Source: Spirabiliibacterium falconis (GTDB lineage: Bacteria > Pseudomonadota > Gammaproteobacteria > Enterobacterales > Pasteurellaceae). From it: 64,000 nt of DNA. Location: NCBI RefSeq assembly GCF_014885015.1, contig NZ_JABMIJ010000006.1:310001-374000 (forward strand). The letters run 5' to 3'. The notes under the pieces are model-generated. The model was given only the letters and a program-made list of their open reading frames with translations. It searched no databases and was not told the DNA's origin. Every line of letters starts with the position of its first letter. Within the stretch, counting starts at the first letter, position 1. Both the position numbers and the translations under genes were made by a program. Shown here piece by piece: positions 28,890 through 42,388 of the stretch.

Positions 28890-29678
28890 ATGGGCTTTTT
28901 ATCCAATAAACGTATTTTAATCGCAGGCGTCGCTAGTAATCGCTCTATTGCTTACGGCATTGCAAAAGCAATGTTTGACGCAGGTGCTGAACTTGCATTT
29001 ACCTATCAAAACGACAAATTAAAACCTCGTGTTGAAGAATATGCCAAAGATTTTGGTTCGTCTATTGTCATTCCTTGTGATGTTGCAAACGATCAAGAGA
29101 TTGAAAACTGCTTTGCTGAACTCAGTAAACACTGGGAGACCTTTGATGGTTTTGTTCATGCCATTGCATTTGCACCTGGCGATCAACTGGATGGTGATTA
29201 TGTTGATGCCGTAAATCGCGAAGGCTTTAAAATTGCCCATGATATTAGCTCATATAGCTTTGTTGCAATGGCAAAAGCCGCTCGCAAAATGTTAAATCCA
29301 GGAGCAGGTTTAGTGACTTTGTCCTATCTTGGTGCGGAACGTGCTATTCCAAATTACAATGTAATGGGGCTCGCTAAGGCATCATTAGAAGCCAATGTTC
29401 GTTTTATGGCAAATGCGATGGGCAAAGAAGGCATTCGCGTGAATGCTATTTCAGCCGGTCCAATCCGTACACTTGCAGCATCAGGCATTAAAAATTTCAA
29501 AAAAATGTTATCCCATTGTGAAGCGGTTACGCCACTGCGTCGTACAGTAACGACAGAAGATGTGGGTAAAAGTGCGGCATTCCTCTGTTCTGACCTTGCT
29601 TCAGGCGTAACAGGTGAAATTTTACATGTCGATGGTGGCTTCAACATCGCTGCAATGAACGAATTAGACGCAGAATAA
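28890..29678 (+). CDS. fabI: Enoyl-[acyl-carrier-protein] reductase (NADH)
   Basis: 262 residues, short-chain dehydrogenase fold. The cofactor loop is [16 protein letters not shown] near 13. The catalytic Tyr156 and Lys163 lie in [14 protein letters not shown] with the family spacing of six, and the C-terminus has [12 protein letters not shown]. It performs the last reduction in each cycle of type II fatty-acid synthesis. Standalone gene with its own promoter region. Confidence 0.97.
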   Translation: MGFLSNKRILIAGVASNRSIAYGIAKAMFDAGAELAFTYQNDKLKPRVEEYAKDFGSSIVIPCDVANDQEIENCFAELSKHWETFDGFVHAIAFAPGDQLDGDYVDAVNREGFKIAHDISSYSFVAMAKAARKMLNPGAGLVTLSYLGAERAIPNYNVMGLAKASLEANVRFMANAMGKEGIRVNAISAGPIRTLAASGIKNFKKMLSHCEAVTPLRRTVTTEDVGKSAAFLCSDLASGVTGEILHVDGGFNIAAMNELDAE

Positions 29679-29742
29679 TTCACTATATTTCAACAGCAGT
29701 AAACATACTTACTGCTGTTTTCTTTTGCTCATCAGGTACATC

Positions 29743-31701
29743 ATGTTTCAAGATAACCCTCTTCTTAGCCAGTTAAAGCAACAAATTCGTGAAAACAAGC
29801 CGCGCGTAGAAGGCACCATTCGTGCCAATGAAAAAGGATTCGGCTTTTTAGAATGTGATAAAAAAAGTTATTTTATTGCCCCTCCTGCGATGAAAAATGT
29901 CTTGCATGGCGACAAAGTTAAAGCCATTATTAGCCAAGATGGTGAAAAAGAACAAGCTGAGCCAGAGAGTTTACTTGAACCAACACTTTCACGTTTCATT
30001 GGTAAAGTGCGGTTTAATAAGCATAAAAAACCACAGGTTATTCCTGACCATCCTAATATCACCCGCGCACTCACCGCACTTTATGATCCAAAACTTGGCG
30101 AGCTGCACGAAAATGATTGGGTTGTGGCAACCTTGCAACAGCACCCACTGCGTGATGAATCTGGCTTCAAAGTAAATATTGAGCAAATTATTTGCTCAGG
30201 TGATGATCATTTTGCACCTTGGTGGGTAACGTTAGCCCGCCACGAACAACCACGCAATCCTGTTACTGGGCTTGAAAGTTATACACTTGATGATATTCCA
30301 CGCGATGATTTGACCGCACTTAGCTTCATCACCATTGACGCTCGCACCACTAAAGATATGGATGATGCGCTTTATGTTGAACCATTAGAAAATGGTTGGC
30401 GTTTGGCTATTGCTGTTGCCGATCCCACTGCCTATATCCCTCAAGACAGCCAAATTGAACGAGACGCACGCCAACGCTGCTTTACCAATTATTTACCTGG
30501 TTTTACTATTCCGATGTTGCCAGCAAAACTGTCTGACGAACTTTGCTCTCTTGTTCCAAATGCTCACCGTCCTGCCCTGGTTTGTTGGTTAGATCTTGAT
30601 ACAGCGGGTAATCTCATCAGCGAAGCGACATTTCAAACTGCGTGGATCGAATCAAAAGCGAAATTAGACTACGATGATGTTTCCGACTGGCTAGAAAGCA
30701 ACGCATCCACCTGGCAGCCTGAGAATGACATGATTCGCACCCAAATTGAACAGCTACATCAATTCGCCCTTAGCCGTATGACATGGCGTCGCAACAACGC
30801 CCTCTTATTCAATGAACGCCCTGATTATACGTTTGAGCTCGCCCAAGATGGCGAAGTGAAGGCGATTCACGCTAAACATCGGCGTATCGCACACAAAATG
30901 GTGGAAGAATGCATGATTTTAGCCAATACAGCGGCAGCATTTTATCTTACCCAAAATACAAAGTGCGGTATTTTCAACACACATGGTGGCTTTGATAAAA
31001 AGTTTTTACAACAAGCGCAAGACTATCTGCTCACCACACTGAATCTGCAATCAGATAGCGAAGAAGCTGCTTCATTTAGCAAAGAACAGTTGAGCAAACT
31101 TGCCAATTATCGTGCTATGCGTCAAACCTTGGATCAAAAAAATCTTTATGCCGCAGAGTTACGATTGCGTCGTTTTTTGCAACCTGCGGAATTTAAAACG
31201 AAAATCGCACCGCACTTTGGGCTAGGTTTAGAAGGTTATGCTACTTGGACATCGCCAATTCGTAAATATTCTGATATGGTCAATCACCGTATCATTAAAG
31301 CCTATCTACACAATCAGCCAATTCATGCACCAGAAGATAGTACGCTGCAACGTTTACAAGAAGCGCGTCGTCAAAATCGACTGGTCGAACGAGATATTGC
31401 CGACTGGCTATATGCCCGCTTTTATGCCTCCCAAAACAATGAAAGTGCGGTTTATGTTGCAGAAATCGTAGATATTAGTCGAGGTGGGATGCGAGTGCAA
31501 TTAACGGAGACTGGCGCAAGTGTATTTATTCCACTTAGCTCCTTGGCGGACGACAAAACAATCCTTAATGTTAATAGTGATGAAATTGCATTGTATATTG
31601 GTGATCAAAAATGCTGGCAACTGGGTGATAAAGTCACGGTTGAAATAAGTGATATAAATCTCAATACACGTTCACTACTTGGCAAACTTCACAGCGAATA
31701 A
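29743..31701 (+). CDS. rnb: Exoribonuclease II
   Basis: 652 residues from MFQDNPLLSQLKQQ, the family start, with AGGT seven bases upstream; a TTG at 29725 in frame is less likely. Domain order: cold-shock domains (about 20-150), the RNB catalytic domain with the Asp cluster DARTTKDMDDAL near residues 200-211, and a C-terminal S1 domain. It degrades single-stranded RNA 3' to 5'. The late RNB motif YATWTSPIRKYSDMVNHR is intact. Confidence 0.97.
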   Translation: MFQDNPLLSQLKQQIRENKPRVEGTIRANEKGFGFLECDKKSYFIAPPAMKNVLHGDKVKAIISQDGEKEQAEPESLLEPTLSRFIGKVRFNKHKKPQVIPDHPNITRALTALYDPKLGELHENDWVVATLQQHPLRDESGFKVNIEQIICSGDDHFAPWWVTLARHEQPRNPVTGLESYTLDDIPRDDLTALSFITIDARTTKDMDDALYVEPLENGWRLAIAVADPTAYIPQDSQIERDARQRCFTNYLPGFTIPMLPAKLSDELCSLVPNAHRPALVCWLDLDTAGNLISEATFQTAWIESKAKLDYDDVSDWLESNASTWQPENDMIRTQIEQLHQFALSRMTWRRNNALLFNERPDYTFELAQDGEVKAIHAKHRRIAHKMVEECMILANTAAAFYLTQNTKCGIFNTHGGFDKKFLQQAQDYLLTTLNLQSDSEEAASFSKEQLSKLANYRAMRQTLDQKNLYAAELRLRRFLQPAEFKTKIAPHFGLGLEGYATWTSPIRKYSDMVNHRIIKAYLHNQPIHAPEDSTLQRLQEARRQNRLVERDIADWLYARFYASQNNESAVYVAEIVDISRGGMRVQLTETGASVFIPLSSLADDKTILNVNSDEIALYIGDQKCWQLGDKVTVEISDINLNTRSLLGKLHSE

Positions 31702-31703
31702 AA

Positions 31704-31730
31704 TAAAAAGTGCGGTTCAACCGCACTTTA
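31704..31730 (-). terminator. Shared terminator of rnb and the glv cluster (inverted uptake signals)
   Basis: AAAGTGCGGT (31707-31716) pairs with ACCGCACTTT (31720-31729) around TCA. On the minus strand it is followed by TTTATTT, good for glvA; on the plus strand the T-tract is short. Confidence 0.8.
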
Positions 31731-31769
31731 TCATGACACAATCAAAAATGATTTTATATAGCGGATGAG

Positions 31770-34674
<2,905 letters not shown>

Positions 34675-34772
34675 AAGTCCTCCTCACTTTTATCTAAAGA
34701 ACTAAGCTAAGCATAATACTAAGCGAGAATTTATCATAGATAATGAATGAAGAAAGACACAGGTTTCCAAAT

Positions 34773-35534
34773 TTAGTTACAGGTTATCTTTTGTGTGATA
34801 AATTTTATATACTCATAAGTAATAGCTTCAAACAACATGAGTACATTAGGAAAGAACATATTTAGCCTCACATTTAGTGAATCGGATTTTAAATTATCAT
34901 GTATCTTAAAACTAAATAAAGATAATTCACTGAGACTGTTTTCAATTTCATTCGTAAAACTAATTACGGGAATATTATTTTCTCTGGCTGTTCTTGCTTT
35001 ATTTAGCACATTGATCGTTTCTCCTGATTTTGACAAAGCAATAAATAACCCTATATCTTCTAGATTATTTTCAAAAACCGCACTAGAATCTGATCCTGAT
35101 GCAATCATACTTTTCTTACCTAAAACCAATAATTTTTTATGTATATACTCTGCAATAATCCCTGAAAATCCTGTTGCATAAATAAAAATAAATTTTCTTT
35201 CTAATGATTCTAACATTTGTATAAATTTTAAAATATTATTATGATTATTTAATTCAAACACACTCTGATATTGGAATAGCGACAAAACATCTTTATTTGT
35301 ATTTTCATAACTAGGCGATTTTATATATGGCAATAGTTTATAGTGCATATCTACAAAACCACTATACCCTAATTTTTTAGCTAATCGCATAATTACAGAT
35401 GTTGATGTAAAGTTTTCTTTTGCTATATTTCTTACGCCCATTTTCATCACATCATCAATATGCTCAATAATATATTCTAATACCTTCCTCTCGGTATTTG
35501 TTAATGTTTTATCTTTAATAATTTTCTCTAACAT
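34773..35534 (-). CDS. RpiR-family (MurR/RpiR) transcriptional regulator of the glv operon
   Basis: 253 residues. The N-terminal HTH_6 domain (1-77) has TNTERKVLEYIIEHIDDVMKM and SVIMRLAKKLGYSGFVDM. The C-terminal SIS domain (about 105-230) has FIFIYATGFSGIIAEYIHKKL and LFIALSKSGETINVLNKA, a sugar-phosphate sensor. It lies 98 bases upstream of the PTS gene on the same strand, like GlvR/YfiA-type activators. It probably senses a phosphorylated alpha-glucoside. Codon use is very AT-rich and no exact uptake word is inside; the closest is ACCGCACTAG near 35080. Confidence 0.88.
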   Translation of the reverse strand: MLEKIIKDKTLTNTERKVLEYIIEHIDDVMKMGVRNIAKENFTSTSVIMRLAKKLGYSGFVDMHYKLLPYIKSPSYENTNKDVLSLFQYQSVFELNNHNNILKFIQMLESLERKFIFIYATGFSGIIAEYIHKKLLVLGKKSMIASGSDSSAVFENNLEDIGLFIALSKSGETINVLNKARTARENNIPVISFTNEIENSLSELSLFSFKIHDNLKSDSLNVRLNMFFPNVLMLFEAITYEYIKFITQKITCN

Positions 35535-35551
35535 AGCTCTGTTTTCAACTA

Positions 35552-35584
35552 TAAAAAAACGGTATAACCAAAAAATTATACCGT
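35552..35584 (-). terminator. guaA terminator
   Basis: ACGGTATA (35559-35566) pairs with TATACCGT (35577-35584). On the minus strand the stem is followed by seven T. It lies 20 bases after guaA. The same palindrome lies 25 bases before the RpiR gene and could double as an operator. Confidence 0.8.
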
Positions 35585-35603
35585 ATAATACATTTAATAA
35601 AAT

Positions 35604-37178
35604 TTACTCCCACTCAATCGTGGCTGGTGGTTTGCCGCTAATATCGTAGGTGACGCGAGAGATGCCGATGACCTCGTTGATGATGCGGTTAGACACTTTG
35701 CCAAGTAAGTCATATGGCAAGTGTGCCCAGTGGGCAGTCATGAAGTCAATGGTTTGCACCGCACGGATAGAAACGACCCAATCATATTTGCGCCCATCAC
35801 CCATCACGCCAACGGATTTCACTGGCAAGAAAACGGTGAAGGCTTGGCTGACTTTGTGATACCAATCGGCGTTGTGCAGCTCTTCGATAAAGATCGCATC
35901 AGCACGACGCAAAATATCACAATACTCTTTTTTCACCTCGCCAAGCACGCGTACGCCAAGCCCTGGACCAGGGAATGGATGACGCATTAGCATTTCGTGC
36001 GGCAGTCCGAGGGCAAGCCCAATTTTACGCACTTCGTCTTTAAAGAGTTCTTTAAGCGGTTCAACCAAACCAAGTTTCATATAATCTGGCAAGCCTCCCA
36101 CGTTGTGGTGGGATTTGATCACATGCGCCTTGCCCGTTTTGCTGGCGGCGGATTCAATCACATCAGGGTAAATTGTGCCTTGAGCAAGCCATTTAACGTT
36201 GCTGAGTTTGTGGGATTCTTCATCGAACACGTCCACAAACACTTTGCCAATAATTTTACGTTTCGCTTCAGGATCTGCTACGCCTTTGAGCTCATTTAAG
36301 AAACGCTCTTCCGCATTAACGTGAATGATATTTAGCCCGAATTTGTCACCAAACATCGCCATAACTTGCTCAGCTTCGTTCAGACGTAGCAAACCATTGT
36401 CCACAAACACACAGTGGAGATTTTTGCCAATGGCTCGGTGAAGTAAAAGTGCGGTCACGGAGGAATCTACCCCACCCGATAGCCCTAAAATCACTTGATC
36501 ATCGCCCACTTGTGCTTTGATGCGTGCCACCGCATCTTCAATGATGTTCTCTGCCGTCCATTCACGAGCACAGCCGCAAATATGCTCAACAAAATTAGTT
36601 AATAGCACTAAACCGCTCTTAGTATGCGTCACTTCTGGATGGAACTGCACACCATAGAAATGGCGGTTTTCATCTGCCATTGAGGCAATTGGGCAGGTTG
36701 GCGTTGTCCCCGTTATCGCAAAGTGCGGTGGTAGGCGGGTGACTTTATCACCGTGACTCATCCACACATCCAGTAATCCTTTACCTGCCTCATTTTGGGC
36801 ATCTTGCATATGGGCAAAAAGTGCGGTTGGGTTTTCGAGTGCTACTTGTGCGTAGCCAAACTCGCGGTGATCAGAGGTTTCCGTCAAGCCACCGAGTTGC
36901 ATCGCCATGGTTTGCATACCATAGCAAATGCCCAGCACCGGCACGCCTGCATTGAAAACATACTCTGGCGCACGCGGGCTATTCTCTTCGGTAGTGCTCT
37001 CAGGCCCACCTGAGAGGATGATGCCTTTTGGATTAAATTCACGGATTTGCGCTTCCGTAACGTCCCACGCCCACAGCTCGCAATACACACCGATTTCACG
37101 AATGCGTCGTGCAATCAGCTGCGTATATTGTGAACCAAAGTCGAGGATAAGAATTTTGTCATTGTGGATGTTATTCAT
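35604..37178 (-). CDS. guaA: GMP synthase (glutamine-hydrolysing)
   Basis: 524 residues. The class I glutamine amidotransferase domain (about 1-200) has the nucleophile Cys in [17 protein letters not shown] near 87, and His/Glu in [11 protein letters not shown]. The ATP pyrophosphatase P-loop [16 protein letters not shown] lies near 232, and the C-terminal dimerisation domain ends with the typical KPPATIEWE. It converts XMP to GMP. It is downstream of guaB with an unknown gene inserted between, unlike the usual direct guaB-guaA pair. Confidence 0.97.
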   Translation of the reverse strand: MNNIHNDKILILDFGSQYTQLIARRIREIGVYCELWAWDVTEAQIREFNPKGIILSGGPESTTEENSPRAPEYVFNAGVPVLGICYGMQTMAMQLGGLTETSDHREFGYAQVALENPTALFAHMQDAQNEAGKGLLDVWMSHGDKVTRLPPHFAITGTTPTCPIASMADENRHFYGVQFHPEVTHTKSGLVLLTNFVEHICGCAREWTAENIIEDAVARIKAQVGDDQVILGLSGGVDSSVTALLLHRAIGKNLHCVFVDNGLLRLNEAEQVMAMFGDKFGLNIIHVNAEERFLNELKGVADPEAKRKIIGKVFVDVFDEESHKLSNVKWLAQGTIYPDVIESAASKTGKAHVIKSHHNVGGLPDYMKLGLVEPLKELFKDEVRKIGLALGLPHEMLMRHPFPGPGLGVRVLGEVKKEYCDILRRADAIFIEELHNADWYHKVSQAFTVFLPVKSVGVMGDGRKYDWVVSIRAVQTIDFMTAHWAHLPYDLLGKVSNRIINEVIGISRVTYDISGKPPATIEWE

Positions 37179-37197
37179 ATTTTCTCTTAATTATGTA

Positions 37198-37719
37198 TTA
37201 TTTTTTTGGTAATTCTCGAATGATATAACTAACTTTGTCTTTGGTAATTGTCGTGATAACAAATTGATAGTATTTATTTTTAAATTCAAAATTAACTGCA
37301 TCCCCTGCATGTATATCAAAAGTTTTATTTTCTCCATCAGGAAAAACAATTCTTATCGTAGCGTATTGAAATGTAACTGACCAATCGGCTAGAGTTATCA
37401 TTGTTCCTGTTACGGGATCAAATTCCGTAATGCCTTTTCCTGGAAAATCACGAGTTTCAAATGAATTAACAGTATCATTTTTAACAGCAACATCAGTATT
37501 TTCATTAACAGTGAGTTCGCTTAATTTCTTTTTAAGTTCTTCATTCTCTTCATGAAGGCGTGTGATTTGATCTTTTAATTTAGGATAATCTGTATCAACA
37601 ACGCGTGTTGCAATAGTCCAAGTTGCAGAAATAGTTGTCGCAAGAATAACGGCTGAATATGAGATGAGTTTAAACCAAGACAAACTTTGCGCAAATTCAG
37701 TATTAGCGGGCTTTTCCAT
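37198..37719 (-). CDS. Unrecognised membrane-anchored coiled-coil protein between guaB and guaA
   Basis: 173 residues from MEKPANTEFAQSLSWFK, with AAAGGATATTTT upstream; a longer start is not supported. One membrane helix (about 15-38) is followed by a coiled coil (about 44-70, LKDQITRLHEENEELKKKLSE). The C-terminal region looks like beta structure (about 100-173, WSVTFQYATIRIVFPDGENK). I do not recognise a family. The topology suggests a short cytoplasmic N-terminus and an exported C-terminal domain. It lies 19 bases upstream of guaA. No uptake word lies inside the gene, and it is AT-rich, so late insertion is possible. Confidence 0.7.
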   Translation of the reverse strand: MEKPANTEFAQSLSWFKLISYSAVILATTISATWTIATRVVDTDYPKLKDQITRLHEENEELKKKLSELTVNENTDVAVKNDTVNSFETRDFPGKGITEFDPVTGTMITLADWSVTFQYATIRIVFPDGENKTFDIHAGDAVNFEFKNKYYQFVITTITKDKVSYIIRELPKK

Positions 37720-37788
37720 AAAATATCCTTTTAAACTAGTATAAAATATAATTGAATTATATAAATATATAAAAGAAAAATACATAAT

Positions 37789-37821
37789 AAAACCGCACTT
37801 TAATTATTAAAGTGCGGTTTT
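37789..37821 (-). terminator. guaB terminator: 15-bp perfect hairpin of inverted uptake signals
   Basis: AAAACCGCACTTTAA (37789-37803) pairs perfectly with TTAAAGTGCGGTTTT (37807-37821) around a 3-base loop. It lies directly after guaB. The minus-strand tail is moderately T-rich (ATTATGTATTTTTC). Confidence 0.85.
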
Positions 37822-37824
37822 AGC

Positions 37825-39288
37825 TTACCCCATGCGATAATTCGGTGCTTCTTTGGTGATGGTAACATCGTGCACGTGGCTTTCGGTGATGCCAGCACCG
37901 CTGATGCGGACAAATTGTGCTTTAGTGCGTAGCTCTTCAATAGTGGCACAGCCAGTTAAGCCCATACATGAACGCAAGCCGCCCATTTGTTGGTGAATGA
38001 TCTCTTTCAAATAGCCTTTATAAGGAATTCGCCCCTCAATACCTTCTGGCACCAGTTTGTCGGCGGCGTTATCAGATTGAAAATAACGGTCGCTTGAGCC
38101 TTTGGTCATCGCGCCTAATGAGCCCATGCCGCGGTAGGACTTAAACGCACGCCCTTGATAAAGCTCAATTTCACCTGGTGCTTCTTCCGTGCCTGCCAAC
38201 ATGGAGCCGACCATCACGCAGCTTGCACCTGCGGCAATGGCTTTGGCTAAATCGCCCGAGTAGCGAATGCCGCCATCAGCGATCACAGGAATGCCACGAT
38301 CTTTTAATGCTTCTGCCGCATCGGCAATGGCTGTGATTTGCGGCACCCCCACACCTGTAACAATACGGGTGGTGCAAATCGAACCAGGACCAATCCCCAC
38401 TTTGACCGCACTTGCACCTGCATCAGCTAAGGCTAATGCACCTTCTGCCGTTGCGATATTGCCTGCAACGATCGGTAAATCGGGATATTTCGCACGCGTG
38501 GCACGTACACGTTCTAATACACCTTCAGAATGCCCGTGAGAGCTGTCAATTAACAATACATCCACGCCTGCGGCAACAAGGGCATCAATTCGTTCTTCGT
38601 TGCCTGGTGCTGCACCAACAGCAGCACCAACACGCAAACGTCCAAATTGATCTTTACACGCATTCGGTTTGCTTTCGGCTTTTTGATAATCTTTTAAGGT
38701 GATCATACCCACTAATTTAAACGCATCATTCACCACCAATACTTTTTCAATACGGTGTTGATGCATAAGTGCAAATGCCTCTTCACGCGGGCGGTGTTCT
38801 TGCACGGTCACAAGACGGTCTTTCGGGGTCATTACGGCACTAACAGGGCGTTCAAGATCGGTCACAAATCGTACATCGCGCCCTGTAACTATTCCAACAA
38901 GATCGCCATTTTCAGTCGTCACAGGATAACCTGCAAAACCATTTTTCTTGCTTAATGCAGCCAAATCTCGCAAACTCATATCAGGGCGTACAGTGATTGG
39001 ATCGGTAACAATGCCACTTTCAAATTTTTTCACTTTGCGTACGCGGTCGGCTTGGCGTTCAATGCTCATATTTTTGTGGATAAAACCAATCCCGCCTTCT
39101 TGGGCAAGGGAAATCGCCAATTTGGTTTCAGTTACGGTATCCATTGCGGCAGATAACACAGGGATATTCAGTTTTATTTCTTTTGTTAATTGCGTGGTTA
39201 AATCTGCCGTATTTGGTAAAACGGTGGAATGGGCTGGCACTAATAATACATCATCAAACGTGAGTGCTTCTTTTGCGATTCTAAGCAT
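37825..39288 (-). CDS. guaB: Inosine-5'-monophosphate dehydrogenase
   Basis: 487-488 residues from [19 protein letters not shown], the family start; an upstream ATG would add five residues. The catalytic TIM barrel is interrupted by a CBS pair (about 95-200, containing [22 protein letters not shown]). The catalytic Cys lies in [19 protein letters not shown] near 305, followed by GADGGIR-like and the flap [18 protein letters not shown]. It oxidises IMP to XMP, the rate-setting step to GMP. Confidence 0.97.
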   Translation of the reverse strand: MLRIAKEALTFDDVLLVPAHSTVLPNTADLTTQLTKEIKLNIPVLSAAMDTVTETKLAISLAQEGGIGFIHKNMSIERQADRVRKVKKFESGIVTDPITVRPDMSLRDLAALSKKNGFAGYPVTTENGDLVGIVTGRDVRFVTDLERPVSAVMTPKDRLVTVQEHRPREEAFALMHQHRIEKVLVVNDAFKLVGMITLKDYQKAESKPNACKDQFGRLRVGAAVGAAPGNEERIDALVAAGVDVLLIDSSHGHSEGVLERVRATRAKYPDLPIVAGNIATAEGALALADAGASAVKVGIGPGSICTTRIVTGVGVPQITAIADAAEALKDRGIPVIADGGIRYSGDLAKAIAAGASCVMVGSMLAGTEEAPGEIELYQGRAFKSYRGMGSLGAMTKGSSDRYFQSDNAADKLVPEGIEGRIPYKGYLKEIIHQQMGGLRSCMGLTGCATIEELRTKAQFVRISGAGITESHVHDVTITKEAPNYRMG

Positions 39289-39461
39289 GGCAATATCTCT
39301 CAAATCAAGGTGGGTTAGATAAATATTGCTGGCGGATTATACAGGCTTTATTGTCTTTTGTGAATGCCTTTTAATGCGATAACAACACTTTCTGCCCTAT
39401 TACTGGCAATTTCAGCAAAATATGACTAAGATGTTAGCATTTAGACTCTATTGGAAGTGCT

Positions 39462-40421
39462 ATGCAAGACACCTTTCTTGATTCGATTGCCTTTTCTATC
39501 AGTGTGACGTTGCCGAATATCTTGATGCTCATGCTAGGTATCTATCTCAAACGTATTGGTATGATCAATGATCATTTTGCACAACAAGGGGCAAAACTGG
39601 TTTTCAATATTACACTACCCGCACTTTTATTTCTAAGCATTATCCAAAACCCAACGGATTACTCTGCACAACTCAGTATTGTTAGCGTAGGCTATCTCGG
39701 CACATTCATTATTTTCATACTCGCTGAGTTGTATGCTTGGCGATTTGTTGCCGACAAACGTGAACGAGGCACTTTCGTACAAGGTGTTTTTCGAGGAAAT
39801 AGCGGCATTATTGGGCTTTCGTTGTGTGCCAACGCCTACGGTGCAGCGGGTATTGCCGTCGCTTCCGTTTATACCGCACTTATCACATTGCTCTATAATG
39901 TACTCGCCGTAATCACGTTAAGCCGCTCATTAGCCGAAAATGGCAAAGCAGATCTGGTCTATGTGTTGAAACAATTAATCAAAAATCCATTGATTATTGC
40001 CATCATTTTGGCATTAATGATAAGCCATTTGCCCCTCACCATCCCCGAACCGCTGATCAGCACTGGTAATTATCTCTCACATATGACATTACCATTAGCA
40101 CTCTTGTGCGCTGGAGCAAGTTTAGATCTGAAACACATTGATAGCACCTCAATGGTCGCCATTTCATCCAGCATTGGGCGCGTGTTTGTCGCCCCTATCA
40201 TTATGGTGTTGCTTGCTCATTTCTTTGGATTACACGGTATTGGGCTAGGTGTTGTATTTTTGATGACATCAACCCCTGTTGCCGCTGCTAGCTATGCGAT
40301 GGTACGAGGCATGGGCGGCAATGATAAAACTGCCGCCAATATTATTGGCATCACCACATTGCTCGCAATGTTCACTTCTGCCATTGGCGTAGTGATCTTA
40401 AAAATGCTCAATTGGATCTAA
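39462..40421 (+). CDS. AEC-family (auxin efflux carrier type) transporter
   Basis: 319 residues with ten or so membrane helices in two repeats. It shows the family patterns LPNILMLMLGIYLKRIGMI at the start, the broken-helix region LVFNITLPALLFLSII, and FRGNSGIIGLSLCANAYG, repeated in the second half as MTLPLALLCAGASL and TPVAAASYAMVRGMGG. Members carry organic acids such as malate or malonate; the substrate here is unknown. Divergent from guaB; a short uptake-word hairpin begins at the stop codon. Confidence 0.88.
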   Translation: MQDTFLDSIAFSISVTLPNILMLMLGIYLKRIGMINDHFAQQGAKLVFNITLPALLFLSIIQNPTDYSAQLSIVSVGYLGTFIIFILAELYAWRFVADKRERGTFVQGVFRGNSGIIGLSLCANAYGAAGIAVASVYTALITLLYNVLAVITLSRSLAENGKADLVYVLKQLIKNPLIIAIILALMISHLPLTIPEPLISTGNYLSHMTLPLALLCAGASLDLKHIDSTSMVAISSSIGRVFVAPIIMVLLAHFFGLHGIGLGVVFLMTSTPVAAASYAMVRGMGGNDKTAANIIGITTLLAMFTSAIGVVILKMLNWI

Positions 40422-40446
40422 CCGCACATAAGTGCGGTCTATTTTA
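40421..40446 (+). terminator. Short hairpin shared by AEC and LtrA-like genes
   Basis: ACCGCAC and GTGCGGT pair around ATAA, followed by CTATTTTATT. The right arm is a full uptake word. Weak terminator in a 22-base convergent gap. Confidence 0.55.
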
Positions 40447-41637
40447 TTGATTTTCTTGGTATAACATAATCATTGCCACTGGCGAAATCACACTAAACCA
40501 GATCGCCCATTGCAACGGCATGCCAAAATATACCGCCAAAACTGAAAGTGCGGTTAATGCTAGAGCAAATACATAACCAATAATGTGATAATTACACGCC
40601 CCTTGATTAAGACGCGCTCGTAGTAACGTCACAACACTGAGATAAATAGCTAGGGAAAAACTCACAACAGACATTGCAAGGAATGGCGACACACTATGCT
40701 CCTGAGCACTATGCGTTACATTCTGTACGCTAGCTTTTACACTATCAGCGACCAACTCAAGTCCAGCCCCCACAGCGATTAACGCACCAAAAATAAAATA
40801 ATGCCCATAGCCATAAAGCACCGCAATACGTACACGGCGATTATGTTCAAGCAAAGTTGCCCACGGCATTTTAAAATATAACCACCACAGCGAAAACATT
40901 AATGCAGAAATGCCTAATCCCAGTGGAAACGCCTGTGTTAGCCAACGAATTTCTGTGTGCATTAATGGCGCGATAGCATTTGCGGCTCCTAAAATTCCTT
41001 CACCAAGCACAATAATTGTTAATAAACTATATCGCTCAGCAATATGATGTGGATGCCATGTTGTGGATTCTGCCTTTTCTGCCCAAACAGGTACTGCAAG
41101 CTCGGCGAAAATAAACACAATAAGCCAGTACGACATGATTGCTGGTGGTAAAAATAGCATCACCCCCCATGCTATTTGCACTAAACTTATTCCTATAGCA
41201 TAACGCAAACACGTTACGCTACGCGCTCGATCGCTTTTGGCTGCTCTTAACCATTGATAAACCAACGCAAAACGCATCACTATATAGCCGACAATCATTA
41301 AGCTAAATGATTCTTGCTCAAAGACATCAGTAATCCCAATAGCCAAAATAAGTGAGCCAAACATTTGAATCATCGTTGCAATACGATATGCGACATCATC
41401 TGTATCATATGCTGAGGCAAACCAAGTAAAGTTCATCCACGCCCACCATACTGCAAATAAACTTATACCAAAAGTCCAAATACCTGTTGCAAAATGATGT
41501 GCAGCAAGCGCATGATGCAAGCCACCTGCCACTGCGGCAATTGCCACAACATAAACTAAATCAAAATATAACTCCAATGGCGTCGCAACCCGATGATGTT
41601 CATTGTGATTTCTCGGTTGCATAACTTTATAAAACAT
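40444..41637 (-). CDS. LtrA-family (low temperature requirement A-like) membrane protein
   Basis: 397 residues from the ATG preceded by GTGGGA; a GTG four codons upstream is the alternative. About twelve membrane segments follow a short polar start containing RVATPLELYFDLVYVVAIAA, the LtrA family signature, then WTFGISLFAVWWAWMNFTWFASAYDTDDVAYR. A mid-protein motif HIAERYSLLTIIVLGEGIL is also typical. The family has no firm function. It follows the DUF924 gene by 15 bases in the same direction. Confidence 0.88.
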   Translation of the reverse strand: MFYKVMQPRNHNEHHRVATPLELYFDLVYVVAIAAVAGGLHHALAAHHFATGIWTFGISLFAVWWAWMNFTWFASAYDTDDVAYRIATMIQMFGSLILAIGITDVFEQESFSLMIVGYIVMRFALVYQWLRAAKSDRARSVTCLRYAIGISLVQIAWGVMLFLPPAIMSYWLIVFIFAELAVPVWAEKAESTTWHPHHIAERYSLLTIIVLGEGILGAANAIAPLMHTEIRWLTQAFPLGLGISALMFSLWWLYFKMPWATLLEHNRRVRIAVLYGYGHYFIFGALIAVGAGLELVADSVKASVQNVTHSAQEHSVSPFLAMSVVSFSLAIYLSVVTLLRARLNQGACNYHIIGYVFALALTALSVLAVYFGMPLQWAIWFSVISPVAMIMLYQENQ

Positions 41638-41652
41638 AATCAATCCCACAAA

Positions 41653-42204
41653 TTAAAATGACGAACCATCTTCTTGCAAAAATTGCAACTCTTCTTCTGT
41701 TGAAGTGCGGTTTAAAATTGCATTACGGTGTGGATAACGCCCAAAACGGTCAATAATTGCCTTATGACGCAGTTCAAAATCCAACGTCATTTCATCTTGC
41801 AATGCTTCAAAATAAGGTAAGGCACGCTCGTGAATAAGCCGCGATTCGCTGTGCATAAACGGCATCAAAATAAATTTTCGCCACACTGGGCAAAGCGTCA
41901 CATACCCTTCCGTTTTCAATGCCTCTTGTGCCAATGCCAATGCAATATCATCTTGTGCAAAAGCCTGCGGTGTATTGCGATAAACATTGCGAGAAAACTG
42001 ATCCAACACAATAATCTCTGCTAAACGCCCTTCAACAGTGGTGCGCCACTCAGACAACTCACATGCTGCCGCTTGGCGCAATACCTCACCAAATTGAACT
42101 CGGATTTGCTCGTCAAAATCCGCACTTTTAACAAACCAAAACGCCTTATTTTGTTCATTAAACCAAAAATCTAATACGTTTTGTGCATCGCAATGAACCT
42201 GCAT
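41653..42204 (-). CDS. DUF924 family protein
   Basis: 183 residues, helical TPR-like fold. Family features: VLDFWFNEQNKAFWFVKSADFDEQIR at the start, GRLAEIIVLDQFSRNVYR in the middle, FILMPFMHSES, and FGRYPHRNAILNRTSTEEE near the end. Function unknown. It is the first gene of a pair with the LtrA-like protein; GGAGG-like AGGTAAG precedes the ATG. Confidence 0.9.
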   Translation of the reverse strand: MQVHCDAQNVLDFWFNEQNKAFWFVKSADFDEQIRVQFGEVLRQAAACELSEWRTTVEGRLAEIIVLDQFSRNVYRNTPQAFAQDDIALALAQEALKTEGYVTLCPVWRKFILMPFMHSESRLIHERALPYFEALQDEMTLDFELRHKAIIDRFGRYPHRNAILNRTSTEEELQFLQEDGSSF

Positions 42205-42388
42205 CTTACCTCCACTTATTTTCTAATTAACGCTTGCTATTCAAGCATATAATAGGCATTTTGACAAAAACTTGCACTGCCATTTTTTATCAAGAAAATA
42301 GTAAAAATATGCAACTCATTGATTTTATAATAAATATACTATATAATAAAAATTCTTGAATAAAATAATCATTCGTTAAGGAGCAATT

